A DNA stretch of 64,000 nucleotides from Halichondria panicea (taxonomy: Eukaryota > Porifera > Demospongiae > Suberitida > Halichondriidae): contig NC_087378.1 in NCBI RefSeq assembly GCF_963675165.1, positions 124,001-188,000 on the forward strand, written 5' to 3'. Below, piece by piece: positions 12,846-29,412 of the stretch. The notes beneath the pieces were generated by a model that did not search any database, was not told the origin of the DNA, and saw nothing but the letters and a program-made list of their open reading frames with translations. Position 1 is the stretch's first letter; every line of letters starts with the position of its first letter. Both the position numbers and the translations under genes were made by a program.

Positions 12846-13257
12846 CCACCTGCAACACTTAGCAACCCTCACTAGCTCTACGCGTAGTCTATTTCACCAC
12901 AGATTTTATCGGCTTTGTATTTGAGAATTCATATCGTACTTTCATTACGCCTTTTTATACCTGCAAACTTTACTCAAATCACATACCTTTATCTCCCTTG
13001 TCCATCCCGTCTGCATGCATTTATCCAGAATAAAAAATTTATACTATTGACCTCGATCAACAAGGCGGCCATATATTGAGCCAATGAACCACGCCCCCAT
13101 GTATTACCTCGATTCCAAGTCGCATACATATGCGGCAAGGAATCGAGGCCACTAAAGAAGAAGACACGTGTTATCCAGAGAATCATCAAAACTAAGAGGT
13201 CTAGGTAAGAGAACATTTTGATGACAACTATTCATGTATTCCATCTGCCCCCAGAGA
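12846..13257. other. EBF 3' region and TIMM8 5' UTR/promoter
   Basis: 412 bp between the EBF stop and the TIMM8 ATG. It contains a probable non-coding first TIMM8 exon ending near 13204 at a GTAAGA donor. A short intron then closes at ccccag just before agagATG. No other coding signal seen. Confidence 0.55.
13165..13170. promoter_or_regulatory. CACGTG E-box, TIMM8 promoter/5' UTR
   Basis: Box (gaCACGTGtt) 88 bp upstream of the TIMM8 ATG, near the probable transcription start. Confidence 0.55.
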
Positions 13258-13515
13258 ATGTCTTTTGGAGGAGGCTCTTCTGGAGGAGGTGAAGTGGACC
13301 CTCAGCTGCAGAGGTTCATTGAAGTGGAGACTCAGAAGGCACGATTCCAAGCCAATGTTCATCAGTTTACCGATCTATGTTGGGACAAATGCATGCCTGA
13401 CAAGTTGGGCAACCGAATGGATGGAAAGACAGAACTATGTTTCAATAATTGTGTGGGACGATTTTTAGACACCACTGAATTTATAGTTCGTAAACTGGAA
13501 ACAATGAAACAATAA
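13258..13515 (+). CDS. TIMM8: Mitochondrial import inner membrane translocase subunit Tim8
   Basis: Small chaperone of the mitochondrial intermembrane space; with Tim13 it escorts hydrophobic precursors to TIM22. A single 85-aa coding exon holds the twin CX3C motif (CWDKC and CFNNC), which forms two disulfides. The [19 protein letters not shown] start and the FLDTTEFI segment match TIMM8A/B closely. The Gly/Ser-rich N-terminus follows the ATG right after a 5' UTR intron acceptor. An in-frame ATG at 13234 lies inside that intron and is unlikely to be used. The stop codon lies inside the AATAAA polyadenylation signal. Confidence 0.95.
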   Translation: MSFGGGSSGGGEVDPQLQRFIEVETQKARFQANVHQFTDLCWDKCMPDKLGNRMDGKTELCFNNCVGRFLDTTEFIVRKLETMKQ

Positions 13516-13517
13516 AA
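13512..13517 (+). promoter_or_regulatory. AATAAA poly(A) signal overlapping the TIMM8 stop
   Basis: The hexamer includes the TAA stop at 13513-13515, so the TIMM8 3' UTR should be only a few tens of bases long. Confidence 0.6.
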
Positions 13518-13665
13518 TTTCAATTGAACCTGTTCAATAATTTATTGTCAATTTATGTACTGCAATATCTCACATTGAAATGTATTGTACAAGAATATTC
13601 GTTGAGCTTGGATAATACATGTATATATGACTGAAATTCTAGCTAAAACCTAATACATAGTGTCC

Positions 13666-15251
13666 CTAGACCAGTTTCTTGGCTTCAAAAAAGCTCTTGA
13701 GATGTCTCATTTGCCAGATGCCCATTAGAATCAGGACAATGGTTTGGCCCAGTGACCACCACAGGACTCGAGCATTGGTACTGTCACTCACTTGTCTGAA
13801 TCGTTCCTCACGAACCTACAGTGTGAGAGTAGGAATTAAACAATGTTTAACAGAGTTTATATCATAGACCTTGGTAATAATATGGTCAGAACGGTTCAGC
13901 TACAATAGCTCAGTTATAGTATCAACTAAACCACTAGGCTTGTTACTGTACAGTTAAGCTACCTACATGTACATGTAGGCATGCTAAGTTAAAGTAACCA
14001 TAATAAACTCACTCTTTGGTATTCTTGTTCCTTTGTGATCTGCTCCACCTGATCCAGCAGCTGTCTCACTCGCAGCTGTAGCTCACTCAGTTTCTCCTTG
14101 GATGCTATCTGGGCGTAGTCAACGGCATGCTCTCCAATCGAGATATCTAGATGAACTCGCTGCGGGGAGGGAGGGAGGGTACACACCAAGCATAGTAGCA
14201 ATGTATAGAGGCGATGTACACACACCAAGCATAGTAGCAATGTATAGAGGCGATGTACACACACCAAGCATAGTAGCAATGTACAGAGGCGATGTACACA
14301 CACCAAGCATAGTAGCAATGTATAGAGGCGATGTACACACACCAAGCATAGTAGCAATGTACAGAGGCGATGTACACACACCAAGCATAGTAGCAATGTA
14401 TAGAGGCGATGTACACACACCAAGCATAGTAGCAATGTATAGAGGCGATGTACACACACCAAGCATAGTAGCAATGTATAGAGGCGATGTACACACACCA
14501 AGCATAGTAGCAATGTACAGAGGCGATGTACACACACCAAGCATAGTAGCAATGTATAGAGGCGATGTACACACACACACACTCCTATTAAGAAATCCAT
14601 ATAATCATAAGTGCACATAATTTATGCAGATATCTGTTCTTGTTGAGCAATAGTGTAGACATCAATAGAATTGCCTTATACTCAATGTACTGCACACACA
14701 GTCATTCATTATACCAGTCTGTTCCCTCCGAACCAACGAGTGCTGTTGGTACCGATGCAGATGGTGTGCTCCCCTGACTCGTGGGAGGTGAACGTGAACC
14801 GACCCTCGGCAGCATAGTGTCTCGAGAGAATCACTTTAGACGAAGGATTCTTTATCTGGAGAAGGGACACAAATATATTACTAAGTATACATTGCTTCCT
14901 TCCTTCAACAAATTAACCGATGGATTTCAATCAGTCATAAATCTAAACACAACACGTGATAATACAATACGACACCCTAAACTCGTACCTCCACATGCAT
15001 GCCGATCCCCGGGCTTGATGGCAACCAGTCTTGTCTATTGTCATCGTATAGCTGCGTCTTGTACTTCCCTACAGGGGAACGTTAATTGATTGATCTATAG
15101 ACGACCCTGATGACCTACCAACTATCATTGTTTCAGCTGGAACTTCCTCAATGAAACATTTCTCCTCAGTCTCAGAAATGTGAAAATATAATCCATTCCC
15201 CAACGATACACATACTGCCAAACAGAGTGTAACTGCTCCCCAAGCCTTCAT
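13666..15251 (-). CDS. TMED9: p24 family cargo receptor TMED4/TMED9-like
   Basis: Type I membrane protein of COPI/COPII vesicles that cycles between ER and Golgi. Exons in transcript order: 15251-15119, 15068-14989, 14855-14715, 14159-14013, 13815-13666; 216 aa. A signal peptide (about residues 1-20) is followed by the mature N-terminus [18 protein letters not shown] and a GOLD domain (CFIEE...TICIGTN, with paired cysteines). Then come a coiled coil ([23 protein letters not shown]) and a transmembrane helix around [14 protein letters not shown]. The cytosolic tail ends FFEAKKLV, with a dilysine KKxx retrieval signal and FF motif. It belongs to the alpha subfamily; the choice between TMED4 and TMED9 is arbitrary for a non-vertebrate. 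The start codon is 384 bp from that of CK1, head to head. Confidence 0.95.
14178..14576. repeat. 39-bp minisatellite, 10 copies, TMED intron 3
   Basis: Ten almost identical 39-bp units (core ccaagcatagtagcaatgta). Their only regular difference is a C/T at one site (tatagagg or tacagagg). The period is a multiple of 3, so long open frames arise on both strands; these are not genes. Confidence 0.95.
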
Positions 15252-15337
15252 AGTATTTTAGGGGCTAATGTCTTGATGCTTGAGCTCTGTGAAGTACACT
15301 TTCTCTTATGCTTGACGTGGACAAAGGAGACAGCTCT

Positions 15338-15343
15338 CACGTG
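15338..15343. promoter_or_regulatory. CACGTG E-box in TMED/CK1 shared promoter
   Basis: Box (ctCACGTGgt) 87 bp upstream of the TMED ATG and 293 bp upstream of the CK1 ATG, in their 384-bp divergent spacer. Confidence 0.5.
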
Positions 15344-15635
15344 GTCCTCACATGAAAAAAAAATCGACCATGGGCGTTACCACATAATTATTATGAACGC
15401 GAGAGGTGAGGTCACCTATCAAGAAGGAAAACAACACAGCTTTTTCGCCTCTCCTAGTCGTCTACTTTGGACATTTTATCTCTCGGGTACGTACACATAC
15501 TCAAGCCAAGACTGACACGTCTCAAGCGTAACGGGAGCTATCTTAGCAGCGGTTTTATTGAAGGACTCTTGGACTTGAAGCTGCCACTTATTAACTTGTT
15601 GATCAAGTTTTATGTCAGGCTTGAATGGACGAGCA

Positions 15636-20385
<4,750 letters not shown>

Positions 20386-21039
20386 TCTACCCAACCAACT
20401 CTCACTATTATATCCACTGGATTTTATAACTTTAATTCATTTTTCCTCTGATTTGTCTCAGTATTGTAGCTCTCTGCTGTACTATGGTTTGTATACTCTT
20501 CTTCCTATCTTGACTTTTCTTTTTTCTGTACTCAGTGTTGTCTGTGATAGTCTGGTTTGTACGCTAATGTAGTATGTATGTATGTATGTATGTGTCTGTC
20601 TCATTTGGTACTCTGTGTCTAAGTTGCACTTATTTTGTGTGTACTGTATATACGTCACATTTATGTTCTCTCTAACTGTGTATATTCAGCATTGCTAAGT
20701 TTGTAGTTGTAAGTACATTCTATTTATTCTGTTACTGTACTTTTGCACTATAATAATATTTTTATGGACAAATCAATGTATGGATCTAGTGGGCATGTTC
20801 GCATTTATATTCAACATTGCTAAGTTTGTAGTTGTAACTGTAGGCAGGCCCTGGCAAATAGTTTATGTGGGGCACAGCATAATAGGCTGAATTTGGGGCA
20901 GTGCTCAAAAGCCAGGAGAAAATTCTGTTAGTGCGCATGTGCAAATGTGTAGTGGGCGTGGCTTGTAGCTCCACCTGGCTATAATTAGAAGTGCAAGCAG
21001 TGTTGAATCTTATATACTATTATACTGCATGCATGAATA
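20386..21039. other. Intergenic CK1/SorCS
   Basis: 654 bp holding the CK1 3' UTR, a short TATG tetranucleotide run near 20573-20592 and a repeated segment (attgctaagtttgtagttgtaa at about 20690 and 20814). No other gene visible. Confidence 0.6.
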
Positions 21040-24000
21040 ATGTTCTCTACGAAGTTGCTTCTATTTGCTCTTGGAGCATGTCTGGCTGGGGAGGGCTGTT
21101 GTTCCGTGTCGGGGCCTAAAGACAGTGCCAATGGTGTGAGAGGAAGAGGACAGAGAATGCCACAAGTGTTTGATCTTGGTAGCCTGGAAGAGCTCAAGGA
21201 CATTGCAAGCCAGTTCAATGGGAAGGACTACTCTTCTAGGTACGTGCCTGTCCTGCATATTAATCATGAGCCAATCAAATTAATTGGTAGTATTTATATA
21301 CTACGCATACCTACTAGTAGTTACCCACACAAGCGCTTAGGCGTTGATTGCAAGGTGAATAATAAATTATTTGCAATCTGAGTTCACATGTACTCGTGTT
21401 TATTGGCATAATTTGCAGGAAGTGCACACACACACTTAACAGCAGTAAACTAGTAGGAATTCATTAATACGAACGACTTTGATGATCTATTGTTTAGCAA
21501 GCGCCACTATTCTCGATTAGAAACGGCAGTGGAATAGGCTTACTATTTCTGGACAATAACTATAGTAAACTAATAATAGTGATTGTGCTCTTGTGGGAAG
21601 GTGATGCCATACATACAGTCATGGTTGATCCATAGACAAACATCTATGGTTGATCTCACAGATATATGACTAATAAACACTGCACTACTGTACTCTGACT
21701 TCCCTGGGCACCTTTTAAGGTGGCTATTGACTGGCAGATGGTTAAGTGGTAGATCAGGTAGTGTATTTCTAGGACTGCTATTGGCATTTGCTTACTTTCT
21801 AGTCATGCACAGGTGTCACTTCAGAGAGTTTCATGGCTTTTTAGAGGCTTTCCCAGGGCCATAAAAGTAACATGTTCGATATTAGTCGACTTCAAAGCTA
21901 ATGTGATTAATCTGTACTCATCACTAATTTTTTTCCCAACTCTGTTTCACAGACTTCAAAAGAGACAGGCAGATTTGCAGGACCTGGATCTGTCCACGGC
22001 TGCTATATTGACCAATGATTCGCATTTTCATGCTATTGTACACTGGACTGGCTACCCTCACGAGAACATCTTCATACTCACCAGACAACCCTCTGAGTCA
22101 ACTGGGCTCTCAATAGAGACCTGGCTTTGGAGGTTAGAGATACACTTATTTAGTTTGTATAGAGAAGGTGTTTGTATAGAGAAGGTGAATGTATGATGTT
22201 GATTATATATACAGGTCTACTGATTATGGTAAGACATTTATCAACGAGACTGACAAACTCGAAGACTATTTGATTCAGAGCTACTATGTCGGCGTCAACA
22301 CTTCATATGTAAGTTGAATATATAAATTTTTGCTTCACATTAAACTTTTTTTTTCAGTTGGTTTTTGCTGATGTAATAAACCAAACGCTGCAAGTCACGG
22401 AGGATGTGGGAGAGACCTTCACTGCTCGTAGCACGCCATTCACTCCTAACAGTATCATCTTCCAGAGCAGACTAGCACCCAACTCAACCCAATACAGCAA
22501 GTTCATCCTCAGCCAAGACTACGCTGAAGAAGCGGTCAGTTGTGTTTGTTTAATAGTAAACTTTCAGCTTCACTTGTTATATGCTTTTGTGTGGGTGCAA
22601 CGTTGAATCGGCTATTTTACTTTAGCTAGCAGTTCGTTTTTTCTGTATAACAGTTATATATAAAATAAGCACACCTGTTAAATGTAGCTTCACTTTAATA
22701 TCATTGGTTTGTTCTCTTTAGCTGTGGGTGTCGAGTAACCTCGGTGTAAACTGGACCAAGATTGGAGACAATGTTCCGTTTCAGCGCTTCTACTGGAGGA
22801 GACTGAACGAGGAAGTCGAGGGAGACCTCACCACAGTCTACTTTGAGCAGAGGACATCTAAAGAAAGTTAGCAAAAGAATAGTATCAGCCACTCTTCCCT
22901 CTCCTTTCTTTACCAGATGATTTACTAGAACTAGGAGCTTACTATTGTGTACATTTCAACAAAGTCTTAATATTATTATCTGTGTACTTGTTAATTAATC
23001 ACAATTTGTAATAAAATAGCTGAACATTATTTTGTTTGTATGCAGACAAGCCATTGCTATTATTTCTATGCCCAGGTACTCAGTCCCTGCTCTACTTCTC
23101 AACCTATCCTTACACCGAGGTCCAACTGTTTGCTCCCGAGCTGGGACCATTTGAGAGTGGCTCATTTGTAATGACACATGAGTACATGTTTGTACGGGTG
23201 AGTCATACCATTACATAGCTTGGTGTCTGTAGCTAAGTTATCCAAACAACGTAGCCTGCATTTAGAACTAAACATCACATTAGGTTGGTTGGTTTTGTAG
23301 ACAGAATGAGTACAATCAGCTTTTCAAAACATACTCTATAAATTAGTTCTGGACAGTTGTGACATTCATGTTATGTGTGTTTATGTACACAGATTTCCGG
23401 GTCAGCAGCTAATAGCAATGTGACCTACTCCAGTCCACTCTGGGTCAGCTACAGGAGGGACAGGATTTTCAGACAAGCACTATTTCCATTCCTCTCAGAC
23501 GAACTTGAGCACCTGGTAAGATTAATATAAGACCATGGCCTGCACGACTAGCTACCAAGTGTGTGCATGCTATTTCCAAGTGGAGCTATTTTCCATACAA
23601 CATTCCTCCTAAAAGGATTATGTTAGAAATGTTAATATTCATGTTTGAATCAACCTCACATGGTGTTGTCCATTCAGCACTACTCTGTGATAGATGGCAG
23701 TGAGGGGGAGGTCCTTGTAGGGATCTACCATAACAACATCACCTCTCACCTCTACATATCCGATGCGACTGGAACTAGCTACTCCCTCTCTCTGGACTAC
23801 ATTGTACAAAGTGGTGGGGAAAATGGGAACCCAACCTTTGACGTCCATTTGGTAAGTATATCTGCATGTAAAATGGCCTACCCTCTATACTTGTTAATCG
23901 ATCATAAATTGAGTTTGGAACGTCCAATTTTTCTATGCATTCTGTAGCTCTAACTATACCTGATTATGTGGTATACTTATCTCCCAGTGATAGCACTCAT

Positions 24001-27000
24001 TATCGTAGACTGTATACACTGTCACAGGTGGACGGTATCAGAGGTGCTGTGCTGGCTAATCGTAAGGTACCTGGTGACAGCTTTGGTGGCACCCTCATCA
24101 GCCACAACAAGGGAGGGCAATGGTCCCCCCTCCAAGCACCAGCAGTAGACAGGAATGGACTACCCACTAGCTGCTTCCCGGTAACTGGCCCCAGTGTACT
24201 GTTCACATATATACTGTACATACATATCGTAAAACTTATTGATTAACTGAAGCAAAAACACAGCTATTGAGAGAGCTAGTACTGCCTACCATAAGCATTG
24301 CTGTGTATATTACATCACTAGAAGAGTATCTACTCTTGATTACCCGTATTGTCTCCCCCTTGCAGCCAGGGTGTTCTCTGCATGTGCGGATGGAGACTGA
24401 TGTTGAGAATGGCTACCAGTCCATCCTGTCACAAGACACTGCTGTGGGTCTAATCATGGCTGCCGGTGAGTATAACCTCTTGAGCATGAGATTCTTGAAT
24501 ATATCCACTATTTGCTTGAGGAAAAGTTAAATATAAACTATTTATAATACGATCTATGATAATTTTGAGAGCCTTTGTTCATGCGACACATTTCCATAAT
24601 ACATGCTGTCTATTCATATCCACACCCCAGGCAACCTTGGCACTGGCTTCTCTACTGCTGCTAATTCGAGAATCTACTTATCAAGAGACGGTGGCTTTAC
24701 GTGGGCAGAGGTGGAGAGCGGAAATTGGGAGTTCCAGTTTCTTGCTCTCGGCTCGATCATTGTCATGGTAAATAAGCGAATCCTCGTGGATGATTTCAAG
24801 TGGTCATGTGATGAAGGAGCTACCTGGATGACCAATAAGCTGGAGAAGGATGTGCCCTTGCCTCGAGTTGCTGTGATTGGAATGAAGACTGAGATTGGAG
24901 AGAAACCAAGACTAGTCTCGTAAGTGTCTAGTAGCCTCACTGCTAACTGCTATTGCTGGGCATTAGTGCAATTCACGCTTCCCCACACTTATGTATGCTA
25001 GCAGATAACCCATTCTCTCTCCACATGCACAGAGTGTTTGGTGTCGACTTCTACCAATATCTCGCCAATGACCTGGTGTTTGAGTGGCTTGTATTCACAC
25101 TCAACTTCACGTCTGTAGTCCCGAGACAATGTGACACCTTCGACTACTTTGAATGGATCCCAACGGACGATCGACTGAGTGAGAGCTGTCTCTTAGGGGA
25201 GGTGGTCCTCTATGAGCGGAGAAATGGGTCAGCCTGCTGCTATGTGGATCCAGACTACCAGAAACCAGTGAACACCTCACGTTGTCGATGCTCCCTTGAA
25301 GACTTTGAATGGTGAGTAAAACATTGTACTGCGTTTGAATATTTGACAATCTCTCACCCGACTACAATTATACAAAATTAATATTGAGTACTCTTTTGTT
25401 GCAGTGATTTAGGTTTTGCTCGGCAGACTCTGAACAGTCCCTGCACAGCGGTGCCTGGACACGTCTACCCTCCCCCAGCACCAATCATCTGTCCTGAGAG
25501 CAACAACTACACCTACTCATCAGGGTAGGTCAGAATCACTCATAGAATTCTATTACTTTCATCCTAGGACCTACTGACCATCAACTACTCTTTACAATAA
25601 CTTTTTCTTTCTTGATCACCTTTAACTAGCTAACTTGAACTGTTTCACATTTGCCTCAGATACCGTAAGATTCCTGGAGACAAGTGTGAGGAGGAGAACA
25701 TCAATGTTGATTTCCTACTCCCCCAAACAGCCCCCTGTCCACTTCGTGCTGCAGGAGGGTTGTCCATTGACTTCCCTGAATCTATCCGACCAGATGAGCC
25801 AGTAACCTTCACACTCTCACAATCAAGGGTAAGAACCATTTGTCTATACTGCACTAGTTGACGGTGATGGTATTTATTTAGGGGAGCAAGCTCTCAACTG
25901 TCTATGTGTGGAGCTTTGGTGATTCCACTCCATTGCTTCAAAATGTTAGCCTCATCTCGGCCCAGACACAGCAGCACAGCTTTGCCTCTCCTGGTATGTA
26001 TAGGGTCACAGTGAGCACAAGGAATGACGCAGGACTGTCTGAAATAAGCGTATCTGTAACAGTACTGGGTAAGTCAAGTGAACGTGTGTGTACATGTGTA
26101 CATGTGAGTAGTGAGCAAAGCTAGCTAGTGTACGTGTGTACTTGTGAGTAGTGAGCAAAGCTAGCTAGTGTACGTGTGTACTTGTGAGTAGTGAGCAAAG
26201 CTAGCTAGTGTACGTGTGTACTTGTGAGTAGTGAGCAAAGCTAGCTAGTGTACGTGTGTACTTGTGAGTAGTGAGCAAAGCTAGCTAGTGTACGTGTGTA
26301 CTTGTGAGTAGTGAGCAAAGCTAACTAGTGTACGTGTGTACTTGTGAGTAGTGAGCAAAGCTAGCTAGTGTACGTGTGTACTTGTGAGTAGTGAGCAAAG
26401 CTAGCTAGTGTATGTAATTATTGCTTTGATAACAATTTATAACCCCCCTCCCTCCTATAGATACTCTCATCGGGTTCTCCGTGGGTTACCCCTCAGAGCT
26501 GTACATTGACGACAGTGTGCCCATTGGATTCTACATACGGTTTACAGTCAGCATCAGCACGCAGTTTGGTACTAGACATCTCGGAGAAGTGCCGTTTGAG
26601 CTAGCATGGGACTTTGGTGATGGAACTAACTTCACGGCTGGCCCTCAGGCAATAGTCGGGCACGTCTACGAGAGCCCTGGCAACTACACTGTGTCCACTA
26701 GTCTAACGGCCGTGTTCTCCAACGTTGAAAAAATAAAAACCAAGTCTATTCGTACATATGCAGGTAAGTCTAAACCATGTCCTCGTGTAGTTGTATTATT
26801 ATCCCAGCGTATACTACATACAGCTGCTACTAATGTGAACATCACGAGTGATGCTCTCATCATAAAAGAGGGAATTGCTTTCACTCAAGTCGGACAATAC
26901 ATCGATTTCCAAGTGTCACCACCGTCCTTCACTGAAATACCACCACAGACTGCATTCTCCTGGCTAGTGCAACGTCCTCGTCAATCAAGTAGTGAGACTG

Positions 27001-29196
27001 TCGGGACCGAGCGAACAATCTCGTACCAGTTCTCAACATGGGGGCAGTACGTGGTCACAATGCGTGGCTCCTATCTGGCTACAGGATCAGTGCAGGGAGT
27101 CATCAGTGTCTACGCTCAAAGTAAACAACATTAATTTATATGTACATTATGACAGCTGCAATTTCGATTTTCTACGATTCACACACAAATTAATTTTTTC
27201 CATTCTTCAGATAACATCACAGTGGTTGCCCCATCCAAGCAGACTGCTCGATCAGGACAACTGATAACACTCAATCTTATTCTACAAAACAGTCAAAACT
27301 CTCCCTATCAGGGGCCGATCAAAGTGACCCTTGAGTCTCCCACTGGTTCTAGACTGGCCAACTATCATTCCATCATCTCAGATGATGCAGAGATTAAGCT
27401 TCACTTCACTATGAAGCAGCCTGGATCAACCGATGCCATACTGAGAGCATCAAATGACGTATCTAAATACATGAACAACTTGAAACTCATTGTTGTTGGT
27501 AAGTTCAACACTTTATTGCTACTACATGTATGTACATATTTAATTGTTAAGTTCACTAGCTAGCTATAATTATACCTCTATTTTTAGTAAATTTCCGGCC
27601 ATGTGTCTATTTAACCCCCTCCCCTATCTTATACTAATATACAAACAGGGTCTGGACAATTCGGAGCTATCACGATTCTATTTGATGCTGACAAACTCCC
27701 CTCCAACTACAACACTCCTGAGTGGCAGGAGAAGCTCTCCTATTCTCTAAGGCAATTCATTGCCATGAAGTTCGATGGAGATGCGTCACTGATCGAGGTT
27801 GTGGGAGTGTCCACAATAGTCAGGACTGACTCACGTAAGAGGTCCCCCGGCATGTTCCTGGCTTTGGATGTTAACCTGCTCCCTGCTGACTATACAGAGC
27901 AAGCTTTTCAGGACACTATGCAGGTTAGACCAGACGCCTTCTCCAAAACATTGCCAATATTGTCAATATTGTTTGATTTCTACGTACTTACATGTACTTT
28001 CCTGCATGGTCTGTACGTGCATGCACTAAAGTTCATGTCGTATAAATGTGTGTTAAGTTATGGCTTACCTTAATTCTACCAACGTTAATACCAATAATTA
28101 TGCTTCTGCACATTTCCGGGGTCTAATATGAAGTATGAATCCCACTAATCTATTTTTGTTCTCTTTACACCTGTTCACTTTCAGATGGCCGACAAGGTGC
28201 TGGCAGACATTGCTGATGAGGCATTCACATTCAATGTTGATGATGTTGTGTTGACTGCCGACAGCGCCGTCAATCGGAACGATAACGACCGCTCTGGCCC
28301 AGAACCAGTTTCTAGTAACCCTCTGGTTGACATTGTCCTGGCAGTAGTATTCACAATCATCCTAGTCGCTGTTATCGTGGTCGTGGTGATTATCAGTGTC
28401 TACTGCTACAGGTCAGATCATTTGATAATAATGATATCACTGTCTTCCACACAATACTAAATAAGAACTAGAGATTGTAGATTGTACATATACTCATGAA
28501 TAATGTCCCAAGGTGCTGGTTGTGTGTAGGTGTAGTACGCGTAGGTATTGTACGTGTAGGTGTTGTACGTGTAGGTATTGTACGTGTAAGTGTTGTACGT
28601 GTAGGTATTGTACGTGTAGGTGTTGTACGTGTAGGTATTGTACGTGTAAGTGTTGTACGTGTAGGTATTGTACGTGTAGATATTGTACGCGTAGGTATTG
28701 TACGTGTAAGTGTTGTATGTGTAGGTATTGTACGCGTAGGTATTGTACGTGTAAGTGTTGTACGTGTAGGTATTGTACGTGTAGGTGTTGTACGTGTAGG
28801 TATTGTACGTGTAAGTGTTGTACGTGTAGGTATTGTACGTGTAGATATTGTACGCGTAGGTATTGTACGTGTAAGTGTTGTATGTGTAGGTATTGTACGC
28901 GTAGGTATTGTACGTGTAAGTGTTGTATGTGTAGGTATTGTACGTGTAGGTGTTGTATGTGTGTAGTCAGTTACGTGCTCTAAAGTGAAATACTACATGC
29001 TCAAGCTTCTCGTGTGTTTCATGCTTTTTAAGTGAATCAGTGACGAATTATCGTTTGTTTGGTATTTGTCGTGTGCAGGAGGAACAAGCAGCTGCAGATG
29101 AAGTACTCTATGATGGAAGAGCCTAGAGACGGGAATCTGAGCTTCAATGAAGCGTTCGGAGAATCTGCCGACACCAAGGAGAGTGGAAATGAGTGA
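21040..29196 (+). CDS. SORCS: SorCS-like VPS10-domain receptor
   Basis: Type I sorting receptor of the sortilin family. Exons: 21040-21239, 21953-22132, 22215-22308, 22358-22534, 22722-22866, 23076-23197, 23393-23515, 23678-23851, 24028-24180, 24366-24465, 24631-24919, 25033-25311, 25405-25524, 25660-25828, 25882-26068, 26461-26763, 26824-27120, 27211-27498, 27649-27923, 28185-28411, 29079-29196; 1339 aa. Signal peptide, then a propeptide with furin-type site RGQR. The VPS10 beta-propeller has Asp-box repeats (STDYGKTF, SRDGGFTW, SCDEGATW). The 10CC module (CRCSLEDFEWCDLGF, GYRKIPGDKC) ends near residue 745. PKD domains follow (WSFGDSTP, WDFGDGTNF), then further beta domains and the SorCS membrane-proximal domain (about 1134-1225). 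One TM helix (about 1273-1299) leads to a 40-aa tail. It has more extracellular domains than vertebrate SorCS (about 1,200 aa). Confidence 0.9.
26087..26412. repeat. 40-bp minisatellite, 8 copies, SorCS intron 15
   Basis: Eight 40-bp units (core gtgagtagtgagcaaagcta), nearly identical. The unit contains GTGAGT donor-like strings but lies inside the intron between the two PKD exons. Confidence 0.95.
28525..28965. repeat. 15-bp higher-order satellite, about 29 copies, SorCS intron 20
   Basis: Tandem 15-mers of the form gtacgtgtaggtatt / gtacgtgtaagtgtt, arranged in longer blocks that themselves repeat. The long open frames across it are artefacts of the 15-bp period. Confidence 0.95.
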
Positions 29197-29412
29197 TAAC
29201 TGTTCAAGAACTTATTTTGGCATGTTGTGTTACCATTGTACACAGGTGTGCTATTCGTGTCATGTATATAGATTAGATATTTCAAATGAAAAAGATCACA
29301 ATAAAATTTTAATTTGACATCAAATGGTACAGTCGAGTGGTATAATTATAATTATATGATCACCAGTAGACAGTCAAATAGCATAACATAATGAGATAGT
29401 AATGGCAGGGGT

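Noticed and set aside
14178-14576. CRISPR-like regular repeat array
   Set aside because: There are no unique spacers between units, the units are contiguous, and the locus is an animal intron.
13989-14620. Open frames of 140-210 aa with 13-residue repeats
   Set aside because: Produced by the 39-bp minisatellite in the TMED intron; all six frames show the same effect.
15612-15635. Upstream in-frame ATG for CK1 (MSGLNGRA)
   Set aside because: T at -3, while the next ATG has G at -3 and gives an N-terminus like other alpha isoforms.
23046-23075. SorCS exon 6 starting at 23046 (tatgcag acceptor)
   Set aside because: In phase, but it adds a hydrophobic KPLLLFLCPG insert. The acceptor at 23075 has the longer pyrimidine tract and gives a better family alignment.
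28496-28983. Two overlapping 156-aa Val/Gly/Arg and Cys-rich frames
   Set aside because: Artefacts of the 15-bp satellite, whose period is a multiple of three.
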